A stretch of DNA of 64,000 bases, taken from Sthenelais limicola. Taxonomy: Eukaryota; Annelida; Polychaeta; Phyllodocida; Sigalionidae. Position numbers and translations under genes: made by a program. The stretch is taken from assembly GCA_942159475.1 (NCBI GenBank), contig OW804094.1:46992966-47056965 (forward strand). The letters run 5' to 3'. The notes beneath the pieces were generated by a model that was not told the origin of the DNA, did not search any database, and saw only the letters and a program-made list of their open reading frames with translations. Of the stretch, positions 13,501 through 28,500 are shown one piece after another. Every line of letters begins with the position of its first letter. Position 1 is the stretch's first letter.

Positions 13501-16500
13501 GTTTTGTATGTTTCGAACCCAAAGTAATATCATATATGTAACCTACATTCCTGAGAAATTTTAGTATATAGGCCTTTGATTCCTTAACTATTTCCGGTCA
13601 TAAAAATTAAAAGTAATCCATGGGTTATAATTATTGTGATTTTTGACACCTTAAGATACGGCATGAAAATTTGTTTAATAGTAAGCGTTTAATTTTAATG
13701 GTAAAGTGTCTCACAAAATTTTAAAAAAACGATTTGAAACGGTGATCCTCATTTTCTTAGCCAATAAAGGGTGAGGGAGTATGAAAAGCGTAAAATTGGT
13801 TTTGGTTTTCTACTAAATTTCATTGACTTTTGATGAATACTATTTGAACTTATACAATCACTTTAGCGCTGATCGCATTGATCACTGCATGAAAGTGTGC
13901 AGTCTGCAAAGCGCCTTGTGATCTTGCATCAAAATGGACAGTATGTTATGCAGGTTGTGACCCCTCCCTCCAGTGATTCAAAGTGGTCCTTTTACTTCTA
14001 TTTGTGGAAATTCATGCCACAAAGGCCAAAAAGGCCAAGTTGTAATTTTAAGGTATATGTTCATGCAAATGTAGGTGCATTGAACCATAGCTTGGAGAAG
14101 TTTTTTTTGCCACTAGCTGTCTCTTAAAATCATGAATAGTAATTTTGTGCTACCAATAATATTTTTTCGAAGGATTTCGTGGACTATTTATAGAACAAGG
14201 GCAACTGTACTTAAGAGATTCACATAAACACCATAAGGAGAAAAAAATACAGGATCACTAGAACCTCTAGTTTATAAGTCTACTAGTTAATCATATTCAG
14301 ACAATTAAGAGGAGTTTAAAAGATTACCTTTCACCATGATCGCTCTCCATGGCTTCTTCCATTTTGAATTCTTTTTTGCATTTAAGGCATTGTGGTGAGC
14401 CCGAATCAAACATAGCCTGGGTACAATCAATGCAGACGGAATGCTCGCAGGGTAAAATGTAGGATCGCAACATTATCCTCTCGCACTTGCACTTTGGTAT
14501 ATTTCTATAATAGAGAATATTTTAAAGCATCTTCTAAACCAAGTTCACTTTCACAAGTATTATTGTAATATGTACATGCATTAATTAATTTCTGTTTAGA
14601 CAAACGTTGACATACTCATATGTGTAAGTGTGATAACCTTATGGGTATATTGATAGTAATGAAGAGATATATCTAGCTAGGCTAAAAGATGATCCGATTT
14701 TGAGAAATCGTCATGTACCCCAACAGTAGAATTGTGAAATATAATAGTCAACATACAATTATGTACAATTAACTGAAAGGTTCCTTTCCCTCTGCACTGT
14801 CACCAAACTGTGGGAAAAGATCAAGGAATAAGTTACCTCTCATAGTCTTGGCAGGTAACCTTTGTGGCAAGTCGTAACACCCTGGTAACTTTATCCAGCG
14901 TTTCAACGGTTCGGAAATTGGAGTTTTCCAAATTCTGTTTTCAAGTCATAAGAGAAACATAATTTAAAGCTGCAGTTTCAGCTGTGAAAATGCCCAAAGA
15001 AAAAATGAGTAAAACTAACAATTTCTACATCGATATTTTGCACTTTGTGGCCGTTTATACCCTTTTGCACATGTAGTTGAATTTGCGCATCCATAGATGA
15101 GAATGGCTTTTGTAATGGCCAAACTTCACACCATGAATTAAGAGATAACCAATAGTCCTAAACCGGTTCAAATTTTGCCAATGTTAAGACATACCTGCCA
15201 GAGTGTGGGACATGTTTTTGTAATCTGTTCTTCTTGGTCGGAGCGTTTTGGGCAAATGATATCTGCTAATATCTTTACGGCATACACTCGGTTCCACATG
15301 GTTCTGCAATATCATCAAAGCTCATGTTATTTCCAAGGTTAGGTCTTCTAATATAATAAGTTTATTGTATCTATTCTTGTCTTATACCACATGTTTCTTA
15401 GAACCCATTTAAAATATTTACTTTTGTTTCTCACCTAATTACAGCTAGTTTGGACAAACATTTCTCCCCGTAGAATCGCATACGATGTTGAATGTCTTCT
15501 GAACGGGCTAATACATCATTTATCAATGGTGCCAGTTTTTCGACACTTTCTGTCCACTTTCGACTTTCCTCCTGGTTTTTCAGAAGGTCCTTGTCTGGTT
15601 GTACACTTCTCACCACGAGGTTTACTATGTCGATGTCTTGTGTCTAAAATTCAATCATGCAGATACCATAGTTGCATTACAATTAATTGTAATTGCTTTC
15701 TATCAAGAGCATTGAAATCAAGCGCATTGAAAAGTGGCATTATCTGCACAGATCTAGGTCGAAGCAGTATCCACATTAGATTGCAAAAAGCCCTAAACAA
15801 ATCCTTGAGGACTTCCAAACGTCTCTTGTGTTTAGAGCGAACGATTTTGAAAACAGGAATATCAACAGGAATATCAACAGGAATATCGACAGGAATATCA
15901 ACAGGAATATCAACAGGAATATCAACAGGAATATCAACAGGAATATCAGGAGTAAACTGGGTAGGTAAATGAGGGTCCTCAGGTGGAAGAAAGAGACACC
16001 ATCAAACTCTATACTTGCCGCATCCACCAATATCTGGAATCGACTGCCACAAAATATAACTATATTCCATGATATTCCATAACTTTAGTGCCTCAAAAGG
16101 AAGCTATCTGAAATGTTTTGGATTGAGTTTAGGGAGAGGGAGGTAGTGTAATGCTTGGGAATTAGTATTCTGTGTTGACCTAGAGTCATGAGATCTGTCA
16201 AATTGTATCCTTTTTATTTATATGAAAACTCCAAAAATATATTTATTTTATTCTTGAACTATATGGTGAAACGCTGAATTGTGTCCATATTACATCAATT
16301 ATATATGTACGACCTACATCAAACAGGTGACTAGTCGATACATTGTCATTATACGTTCCCAGATAGAACTATATATTATGTCCTCTGATTGTGTTTTATT
16401 GTTATTATTACTATATCAATGAAATATGTTAATTAATTCAATCTATTTGTGAAACTTGAAAGGATCTGTTTTGTAACTTCGATTTTGATTGGAATGCTGA

Positions 16501-19500
16501 GAAAATTAGCTGTACGATGAAATGCAACCAATAAAAAATATAAACTTAACAAGTTGTGTATGTACATGTATGAGAATGTACAAATATATATATGAATGAA
16601 TGTATAGAATGTGTATGTAGACTCGCCACAACACCCACAGGTATTGAGTTGTACAAAGGCGCGAGTGTTATGATCAACGAATAATAACTGATTTATACTC
16701 TATCTTACCATCTCTGATGCATTCTGCATCTCGGTTATGCTGTTCTCTCCTGAGTCTGATATTTCATTGATTGTTTCTGGTCGACATTCCAAGACTTGAG
16801 AGAAGAGCTGAAGCCGACCGCGGATAGCGATTTCTACTGCATGAATCATGAATAATACGTCTTCATCTCTGGCCTCCATTGGCTGATTTGTTTCTGGGTC
16901 TGTTAATAATAGCTGCATTCCACGCATTGATGAAAGTATGGCTAATTCGATCAACTGCAAAATAGCATGTTTTAGAGATGATGGTTACATTTTTCTTAGT
17001 AATCTGAACAATATTTCAATACGTTTTTCAATAGGTTGATCTAATAAGCACAATATTCACGGTGATCTTTAAAGCTTTTACCCTGGTCCATGGACAAGAC
17101 TAGTGTCTGCCAATGGTCGGTCAAATATCGCGGCTATTGAACGAATATTGGTAGACATACCACTTGTTACATTCTATGAAAATTGCTTGCCTCTGTGAAT
17201 ATTGAGTGCTCAAAATGTATAAAGATGAGTCCTACTAACATCTGCCAGGCACATATACCTTTGCTATAGAATCATAATGCATTACTATGTTAACATAGGT
17301 TTTTGTACTAAACGATATAGATTTAATACAAATGCATAATGATACTAACCTCGTATTCCCTCTCGGGGTTTGTTGACTTAGCCCTGTATATCATTCTCAC
17401 GAAGTCTGCAAGGTAGCGGTCTCTTAATGCCTCCCTACCTCCATCCTGGAAGGCCATCCGTAGCACCAACCAAATTGGCGACTTCGTAAGCAGGGTCCCA
17501 GCATCGGCTATCCATTGCCAATCATTATGCTGGAGACCTTGTTAAAAGATACATTAATAATTATAAATTGATCGATGGAATTTGAATTCATGAACATTAT
17601 CCCAGGTTTATTTGGCTCTGACCTTCGATATTCACAATTAAGTCATTAATGCAATTTGGTAATTTATTAAAAGGTGGTGCATGGTATATTTGTTTTAGAT
17701 AATTTTAATTAAATCCAGTACAAAGTTTGTACTATGGATTTAATTATCAACATCATTCATTCTTAGACTGATTATTTAGCTTGGGTAAATTGCACCTCGT
17801 ACCCTCTAGATGATTTTCAATTGTTTGATCAATTTTCTCCTTAATGATCCACGAGAAGGGTAGAGAAGCAACCATATCAGTGCCTTGGAAGCCTGTCATT
17901 TGTACGACGAGTTCCTTCAATTCTTCACCACTTTTCGGGGATTTCAGGTCTTCATATTCCAGTGATGAAAGTTCGGGCGAAAATGCAATTTTGACCCACA
18001 TGTCCGTTATCCAAGACTCTTGGTTCTCAGTCATCATTAGTTCCATGTTATTGTTGGTGTTCAAGAATGCTATCAACCCCGCCAATAGCAAGCTAACTTT
18101 GTCCTCCAGATAAAGCCAGAGTGAGCGCCTGAAAATTGTAATGACAATTAAGCGATACATGTATATGTGATGTACTCTGTCAATGTCTGATCAACACACT
18201 AAGGCAATGGCACTAAGGCAATGGCACTAAGGCAAGTGAAGAAATGTGTTCATTGAACTAGAGAGGACCTTACCGGAGTGTGCCCGACTTTGCGATGGCC
18301 TTGATTGAAGCGACATATTTCACAAACCAATTGTGCTGGAGGAACATCGTACTTTCTTTATCCAACATAAGTTGGTGAAGCCTTTCTTTTATTGCATCCC
18401 GGAATCCTTTCAATACAGTAATTATTATTATAACATGGATGTAATAAAACTGTTCTATTTTATATACATATATACATTATTATTCTATATAAATACATAA
18501 TATTATGATAAATATAGACTACGATTGGGCTGTTGAGGGTTGTTTCCAGTTCCGAATTTGAATTCATATCAGATCATAAAAAGCACCGGAGGATATTTCG
18601 GACCAATCGAGGAATTTAGTCACATTTAGCTAATAACACAAATGGTAGTAATTTGGCAAAATTTCCTTTTCCTTTTAATCCAACAAATCAGTAGGTGCGG
18701 CCCAATGTTGTCGTATATAAAACTCTCTTTCAGTGCTCTCGTAGGGGTATAGCCAACTGTGCATCCCAAACGTTGACATTCAATATAGAAACAGATCCTA
18801 ACAGAATTAAAGATATCTGAGGTCATGTTAACGTATAGATTTAGACAAACTGAATGATTCATACCAGCTTGACTGACGTTGATCCCCACTTGTGAAAAGA
18901 CTTCCATCACATATCGAACTATCTTTGTCATTGTCTTTGGATAAGACTCATTTTGAACTTTGGAGGCTGCACCATGAATGCTTCTTATGATGAGATATGA
19001 CAAATCAAAAGGCGATTGTGACGTTTGTCCCTTGCTGATACCACGTGCCAAAAGGTCGCTTATTGAGACATCTATGAGTTCATAGATTGGGGGAACTGCA
19101 AACTGCTGTTCGGCTAAATCATCAAGGTGCAATGACTCCCACAAGCCACCCTGTAAGCAGTGAATAAACGAAAATAGTAGTTGTAGATATGAAAACCAGA
19201 ACTATTTGCATAGTCGTGATGTACTCCATAAGCAATAAGTAATCAAACCCTAAAGTTTATGTAAGTAAAAAAAATGATTTTTACGAAATCTATTTGAATA
19301 GCTTGGCTTTATTTCTGCTGAAAGCCAGGACTACTTGCATAGTCGTGATATGTACTCCATAAGCAATAAGTAATCAAAACCTACATTTATGTAGGTAAAA
19401 GACGGTTTTTTACAAAATCTATTTGAATAGCTTTTACCTCAAAGCCATTGAAACATCCCCCTTTGACTCTGGGTAATTTCACGATGAGGATAACGTGTTT

Positions 19501-22500
19501 GAGGCGAATTTCTTGAGTGTCTTGTGAAGTCGTCAGATAGCGCTGCTCATCATGAATGATGTGTCTGGCGCAGGCAATCAGTTTCTCGTTTTGGTCGCCA
19601 GAATCACACTGAATAATCTGAATCTGATCCATCCCTACTTCCTCATCAAACCATTTCCTTTAAAAAAAGCGTGTATCTAGCAATTTCATATAAAAACGTA
19701 CATAGCTATTAGAGTCTTATTATTCATTACCTGTCTTGCCCAATGGGTGGTTTTCAAGTACTGGTAGAATGACACAAACTATACATATTTCACATGATAG
19801 AGTGCCTTGGGAATAATCGATATGCGAGTGCACGTATACTGAATAAGATACAATTTCTAGCCATTGTGTTTGATTTTGAAGCTTGCTTACATGTTCAGAA
19901 GTAATGGAGAATGATGTGAATTATGATATAGAGGAACATTATACTGATGATAAAAAAGGCGTATCTATATATACTTCTGGTATATCGTACAAACATTTTA
20001 TATAGCCCTGAAATTATAGTTACCTCATCATATTTGAGAACTGTTGCTCTGTCTCAAATGTTTGTAAGCTATGAGCCGTCAGTTTGATTGGTATATCACA
20101 GGAAACGAGGTAGTCACGTAGTTTTTGCAATTGGTTCATAGGCAATAAATTCGAAAATGTCGTAACCTATAATTGAAGAAAGGTCAGTTTGCATGAATAC
20201 GCACAAATAACTTTTAAAAATGCCTGGCATGCATGGAATTTCTTTCACCGTGAGAGATAAAAAAATATTGGTAAGTTACGCTGAGTGACGACCCAAAAGG
20301 TCTGGTCAGTTGTTGGGTATGCAGGGTTCTCATCCCACCGTACACCTGCATTTATAGGATAGCATACATGTACATACCTGGACAAATCGTCCTCTTTCAG
20401 GCCTGTTGAGAATGAAATTGCTCATGAGGTGTTCTTTCAAGCTTTCGTGCTGCTGTGTTTTACAATATACATCTATGACAGGCTCTCCAGTCACAAGAGT
20501 ATCAGTGGCAGATCGCACAATGGCTTCTGGAGTTGCACATTGGAGGAGTTTCAATTGCGCTTCCCTCAGCACCTACCAGATACATAAATTCTAGGATAAA
20601 CTGTTGTAAGAACATTTATAGAGTGGTAGGGGAGGAAACCATTTGGTGAGGGAAGTAAAAGACAATGACATGCTGATCACTTTTTTAGGAACTGAGACAA
20701 CACTTGAGTCATCACACTGAATGTTTTGGCTAAATTATGAATTTGTGAATAGATACCCTCTCGATTGCCTCATCAGTCAGATTTGGTTCTGTCCAGGAAA
20801 TGTCGGAAACCAGTGAGGTGGGTGTGTCCATGTGATAACCGATAAACACATCGGGGAGACTGAGCATTTCACTGAAATAGCAAGACCACGAACAATGCTT
20901 ACCTCTTTTTTAAACGTATTATATTTATCAATCAACCCATAATGTGGTTTCCTATGTGGCTCTCGATATTGAAAAGTAACAATAATTGACTGCAATATAA
21001 TTTACCTAGCCTCTGATGCTCTCTGTTTGATGAAGCCTTCAAGCCAATGGTCTAGACGCCTAACGATTGATGCATGCTTGCTCGTAAGGAACGTAGACAT
21101 TTCCACTATGTGTTTCTCCATGCGGTTGATCAGTGGAATTTTGAATGACTTGTAAACATGCTCTTTTTGAGCAACAAGATAAATCCTAGGAGAGAATAAT
21201 AAAGTGGTATTGAAATACCTGTATACCTGTTCATTTAGCTTTTTATTTGAATTGTATACTTTTTCTATACTTTACGAACATTGCATTAGAATTAACTCAA
21301 TTCGTTTGTTATAGTTGGTATTAATAATTTGTCAAGTTAAGATGCCTACTAGGATAAATCCAAATATCCAAATAACCTTTTCTTATAGAAGCATAAAACC
21401 TTGCAGAATAAAGTTCCACAAATCGTGTTTGTCATCAGAACCTGGGATTCCGAGAATCATGTATACAGCATTCATGCCTTCTGCTAATCAGAAGAGACAT
21501 AGTTAATAATTCCTAAAATTAATGTGAGGATCCACATACCTGAAGCCCTCTTGTATGCGCGTTTTTACTCGGTGTGTTCCGAGACCTATATCCACCAGAC
21601 GAACACCGCCATAATCGGCATAATGCTGCAATAGAATATATCACATTGATATGAAAAAAAGATTATGCTTATATACGTTCGAATAAAGATAATAATGAAG
21701 ACTTTTACAACATAACAATTAATGGTTATACTATTTGAATACTCAATAATAATTACAGATATAATAACTACATAAAATATTATACATGTGAATGTGTATT
21801 TCTTGTTGAGCGGGGGTTTCTTACCATGTTGAGAAGATCGTACAACGACTCGTACAAATTATCCAGGTGAAGAAGAATCACAGGTTGCCCAGTTTCCATG
21901 CACAACTTGATTCTGTTTATATTTCTCGATACCTATGAAACAAATATCATTACATTGATAACAATGTTCGATTCATCACAATCCCAAACATGGCCCTTGA
22001 TCCAGCTAAGATGCACATAGCTCACATAACAGCCAAGTATAATTTTCATAATACTTATTTTCCAATAGAAAATAGATATCTAAATTTCATTTCCATGTCA
22101 GTGGTAGGTAATTATGACGACATTCACCAATTAATAGAATTACTAGTTAGTAATGTTTCAATTAGCATTATCACACTTACCACCGTGAGATCTTGATCCT
22201 TGGGGAACGCACTACCATAGATGACAATCGCCTTACCAATGCAGTCAAAGTTCCGCTGGATAATGGGTAAGGCCACATCACTTTCGGTCATCAGTAGGAG
22301 ATACCTCGTGTCCCTGTGTGGACACATGTAACTGTTGTGTAATTCCTCAAGACATTCTTCAAGAGTTTTGCGTTATCAATAGAAGGCAATTCTACAACAG
22401 TTCCAAAACAAGTGTTTTATTCATTAAGAATGTACAGAAAATGGTGTAACTTACAATTTGGGATCGCCTTCTAGGCTAGATGCTAGCAACCCTTTTGGTG

Positions 22501-25500
22501 AATTATCCGGATCGTCGCTTGCGTGCTGAAAGCGGCACAAATCATACACAAATGTATCGCTAAACGTTAAGAATAGTTTGATTACCTTCCGTTCTATATA
22601 GCTATTAGAACACAACTTATCCTACCCCCCCCCCCCCCCCAATCCCATTTCCTTCATTGAGCGTGCGGACCTAGAGACTCCTGCATTGGCATATTTTAGA
22701 AAAAGATTGCAGATGCAAGATATGCCTTTATTATTAATTTGAACCATTGAATGGCCTGCGGCTTCATAAATAATTTGTTTCCCCAATTCTCCTCAATCAC
22801 CACGAGGGGAAGAGTACAATTGGGACTCGGTTACATTTAGTTGTTTATGTCATTCCCTTTCAATTGATGAAAGAATTAGAGAGGCTGACATAGAGATATA
22901 GTTTCTTCGGACTAGAGCATTGGGTGACAGTACTAAGCTTGTGATTATTTTCGGCAAAAACGGTTTTCACACAGGGCCACGCCGTGACTCGTCTAGACCC
23001 TCCTTTATAGCACTCCTTTTAGAAGATATTATAATTGAATGTGTAATTCCATATAATTCATCTAGTATCATGTGACCAGTCTAAACAAATACTTACCGAT
23101 GTTTCAATCTGTCCAGCAATGAAGTGTTCAAAGATGTCCACCGCCTGAATATTACTAAGGCCACCAAAATTACGCCGGATTGCATGTTCCAGTTGCGGCC
23201 ATGATGGCTTGTCTCTCTTAGCCTCAGCGAAACCGAACAGCATTTTTACAATACTGACCAAGAACGAAAAAGAGTTATAAGTTTTTATGAAATATACGTT
23301 ATATATTATCATAAATAATTATATAATGAAAAACACTAAAACTAAAAAACAATTCTTAATAAACTTATCCTCACCTGTAAAAGTCCCTCAACCCAAAGAA
23401 TTCTCGCTTCATCTCTATGGCCTCTTCATAGAGCCTAAAGTATGCTTGGGCCAAGGGTTTCATTAGAGGATCCAGGTATTCGGCGACGTTGCTATCTGCC
23501 TTAGCAGATATCCCCCTGTAAAAGGAAAGAGGACTATATTTAGTTACTTCTTGAGGTAGGCTTCTTGTTTCTGACCCAATCATTAATTAATTCATACGAG
23601 TTTTGATAAAATTGGCGAATTGACCAGATGATATAACAACTTAAGGTATCAATTATAGAAAAATATACTTGGCTGTTTTTGTGAGTTCGTCGACATCAGG
23701 TATGTCTCTCTGCACGAGGATACCGCGGTTCATTTTAGCTGGGTCAAGGGCCCAGTTTGAGATAGCGATGAATCCAACTTTCTTATATTTCTCAGCTTCT
23801 TCGTCCTCGTAAGAACCGTCTTCTAGTAGTGGATGCAATGTCTAAAGAATGATATGCATTTGATTAACAAGAAACATCACAAATGGTATTAGGATTAGTA
23901 TTCTATTAGGATAAGTAAATATTATATAATATAGGTGTATCTATCTAAGGAATGGGCGATGGATGATCGATACATTATCACAATCAATAAACTTGTTTAT
24001 TATGTCCAGCCCTACCTTGAGAGGCATTTTCTTTGAGTCCTCAGCCAATCCAACTTCCTCCAACACAACGACTGCACAGTGTCTGTCAAGATCTCTGGCT
24101 TTTTGGTAACTAGCGCATTGACGGAAGGTACTAATGATGCCTTCTGCTGTAGACAATTGGCTACACTGGTACGAAGCCATGTGTACCTGACCGAACACAA
24201 AACCCCCACAAACTTTAGTTACACTAAGAAGGAATATTGTCCATTTTACTTGGTTAGCCCAGCATGTCAAAAAGTATTCTGGTCTAAAATGTAACATTTG
24301 AAATTATGCATTACAACTTGTCGAATATATAGAGAGAATGAAATTCGGTGCTAGTATAATGAGGTCATAGTTTTGATGTTATGTCGACTTAAGTTTAAGA
24401 TTAATTTTGTTGATGCTATTCTTAGCTAATCCTGATTCTATAGATGTTTTTAGAGAAGAAAAAGAAAAGAAATAATATGGTTATCCTGATGTCAGATTTT
24501 GTTCTGCAATAAGGGCTATTGTTCTTCATTACTATTACACAGGACCAATAACAACATTGTCAAACATTGTCAATTCAGCCGTATAATGTGTATTTCCTTA
24601 TACTAAAAGTCATGCCACTTCAAAGAAAAATCACTTTTTACATAAGTGTTCCTAATATTGGCAGGTATTGAGTTTCATATATTAACATGGATGATTGCAT
24701 AACCATGGTTAAAAGAAAATTTTGAACACCTATTCAACTATTTTGATTATGATTAAACTTGATGTTATACACTTAATATGTATTTAAACAAATGTGACCT
24801 GCTCTGCGATTATGGGTCTTATAGGTTTTTACTTGGATAGCCCTAGGGGCATTATTTAACAGGAAAACTGTTAAAAACACAAAGTTTACTAAAAAAAACC
24901 ATTGAAAATGAAATTTTTCACAGATTATAGCGTGGCGGAAAACTTTGGAGAAAATTTTGTTAGTGTTGCCATGGTAACCATGAATTCAATGGAACATCCA
25001 AATCATCAATAATGACGTTTAACAGGATTCTGGTTTCCATGGAAACCTATATGTCATCAAATTGTTTCAAATTTAAATAAAGTCAAAAGAGAATTTTCTG
25101 ATGATTAAGATACTGAAAACAGATTTGAATTACTTAAATTTTCAGAAAAATGGCAATATATAATTTAATTAATTAATTTTAATTATTAAATGATGCACAT
25201 TTTGAAATCATATAAGGGTTTAACAAAAGTTCGGCAAGTAAAAACCGTACAGCAGTTTTGGCTATTTACCCCATTTCAACACATCATATTTCAGAACTTC
25301 ATATCTCGGCTTCTGTTTTTCGTATCAACATAATTTTTGCAGCATATTATGTCCTAAAACACATTTTACATTTCATATCCAAGCACATAAGACCTTATAT
25401 ATTAGGGCTACGAACAAAAACTGCAATGTGTCATACAGAGTTGTAGGTTATGCTTTAATAAATACGTTGAACAAACAAACAATTGGCTTTGGGATAACCT

Positions 25501-28500
25501 CTAAACAATTTCATTTTGACAACATGGTCTAGTAGGCAGTCTGCTTTTGAAGTGATTGGACCTCGTTAGTATACGTGATCCTGTTTCTCGTTAAAATATT
25601 TTGAGGTCAGTTTACCATAGTTATCTATTCGCAGTTCGTTCGCATTAATCTCATAATCCTAAGGGGTATACGTAGTTTTGGATGACAAGGTTTTAGAGTC
25701 AGTCATTTAAAAAAAATAAATTGAAGTCTTACTTTTTTGAATGTCTTGAAGATCTCTGGCATTGGATATGATCCATCCATATTGTTAAGAACGATGCTTT
25801 TTGCTAGCGATTTGGAACATCCTGGCTTACCAACAAGGAAAAGTGGAATACGCAGCTCAATACAGATGACCATAATGAAGATATTTTCCTTTAGAGCTTT
25901 GTTTCTAGCAATGTTATTACCGATGACCATGGAACTGAGGAACAAATCTTGACAACTGAAATGAGAACCATTTTAGAGTAAATCATTTATCATTTATTGA
26001 TAAGAAAATCATGACTCTGTACTCAGTAATACAATACAGATGACTATTTATAAATATGACATTTCCTAATCTTCCCCAGGTCGGTAGCCAGTCCGCAACC
26101 CCTTTACGTGTTCATCTTTCAAATTTCTGATGAACGCCAGCCTGCACCTGTGCTGCCTGGGCATTTCCTGATCAGCAAAAAGGGACTATAGGATAATTAC
26201 ATTAAGATGTGTACATTAATGGCTTTCCATAATATTAAACAACTGAAAATGTTAAATACCTTTCGATATCTGCCTCAATTTCACGAGGTACATCATTCAT
26301 ATTCCACTGGTTCCTGAAGAGAGGCTCCAGGGTTTGAAGGAACTCTTTACGTTTTTGTTGTAGTCCAACGTAATAGCACACCCCTAGGGCTAATATGATA
26401 GACCGCACCATGCCATCAACAGACTAGAAAAGAGACACACAATTAATCATGATTAATGGTGTCGATGTGGAGCTTTTGATATTCAAACTTTGTTAGTTGT
26501 CGGACAGTAGTACCAGTGGTAGACTCTAATTAGTATTATAAAATGATATTGAATCAAATGTTATAAAACCTGTTTGAAATACCTGCTGTGGTGGCTTCAT
26601 GTGTATATACAATATGTCCTTTTTGGAGTGAAACCATTCAAACACATTCATTGTTCTCTCGACATCTCGAAGACTTACAAAACTGCACGCATCCTGAGGA
26701 ATATTTGTTGGACATAATTACACGTGATGTTGCATAATTAGATATAACATTGACAATAACTGGAATGCACATTTCCCACGTGTATGGGAAAATACACGTG
26801 AAAATATACGTAAATATTGTCTAGATTCATGTAACCTAACAGGTATTAATGGCGTTGAATTGAATAAAGAGTAGATACCGTACATGTGTGTACATAATCT
26901 AGATTTCATTTACCCAAACATTAATGATATTAATGGCGTCAAATTAAATTGAGAGTACAAGTTTGTATTTACAGGCAATACATGGACATACATACCCCTT
27001 GCTCCCGCATGAATGCTTGTGCTGCAACCAGTATGTCTGTGAATATACTGGCAAGTTTTTGACGACCGTCATCAAGGCCCATTTGACACAGCTAGCGTAA
27101 AGAGAATGGATATATGACCGAAGATGTTTTTCTATATTTGATTCTATCTTTCTTCAAAGTTATGCTAGCATCCTCGATGTCACCGTCCTGACAGTTTGTT
27201 TAAGACTATGCAAGAAGGATATTCGGAAAGTATTTGAAAATTGGATATTGGTAACAGTTACTAACAATATGAGTAATGAAACACATACCTTTCTCAGGAC
27301 AATCTGCTCAATGTATAATCTCTCAGTGTGTTCCTGCATCTGGCCGAAATCCCAAACCAGTGGCAGCATACTCTGTGGAAGGGGCTGTACCCGATAAACC
27401 AATTGCCTCATTGGTATGCGTCCTGAGAAAAAGGTTTACAGTACAACATTTTAGTCAAATTTCCAATAACTCAGTACATTCCAACGTTGAACCCTGAAAT
27501 AGACATTTAGCCATCTATGTCTGTTCTTAATCTTCCACCCTCTCATAATATAAATTATTGTTCCTCACCAAAGATGTCTTCAGTATCATCCGCGCGTACA
27601 TGGTATCCGAGGCCAGCTTTCTCGAGCATCTCCACAACTGAGACAGGGTGTCTATTTATAATAAAAATGTGTCAGTTGGTAATTATGTTTGCAGTACATA
27701 TTTAGATATATTTTCAGCATTATTCCGAGTTTATTCTGAGTTGTACATATGATAATTAGAAGACCTGTATCAATCCTGGGATGCTCACTCATCCGCACAA
27801 TCATTTAATTTTAATATTAATTTTTGTCTATTGGTAATAAGACGTGCTCTCCGATGCTACAAGTTATGACCCATTACGAAATGGATATAATTATTCATGA
27901 ATATATTATACTATGAGCAGATAAAGATGTTCTCTCAAGAGAATACCTTACTGATTACGTCCAGTAAAATAACTATAATTTTCCTTACAATTATCTAATG
28001 TCTCGGGCTAGGAAAAACATACAAAAAAGCACTTACTTCTTGTAGGGATTGCAAGCTGCAATTATTCGAAGACCTGAATGGAGCCTCAATGGCTGTCCAT
28101 TCATTGTTCCATCACACAATACTTCCTTTACCAGTCCCAGACCCTCAGTTGTATTTACTTCATCAAGGAACAGCACAGTGTACATATGCTTGTGTTTTTT
28201 CCGGTTTTGAATTGCAAGTTGCTCAGTGTCGACAATCCGCTTTATAATCTCTTCCTGAGTGGTACCCCCGTGTATCTGTAGTTAATATCACCATTTGGAT
28301 TTGAAGTTCTTGATAGGTGATTAGGAACTGATAGTTATAAAATGTTTTCTGGGTGGATTTGCTTTGTTGCAGAGAACATTGACTTAGGGCATTCATTCAG
28401 TTGTTCATCTGTATAGGCGTTACAATTTCCCCACTTGTCCCACCAATAATACTAGCTTTGTTTAATAGGGGAACCTTTGTCAAATTGTGTCAGTTGTTAG

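Noticed and set aside
15852..15947. Possible CRISPR-like array
   Set aside because: Repeats are contiguous with no spacers and the genome is eukaryotic.
15526..15972. 148-codon + strand ORF ending in ISTG repeats
   Set aside because: Antisense to exon 15435-15643, then runs into the minisatellite; no family resemblance.
15776..16030. Open frame reading IFLLIFLLIFLL on the minus strand
   Set aside because: It is the 12-base repeat at 15852-15947 read in frame; the flanking exons join without it.
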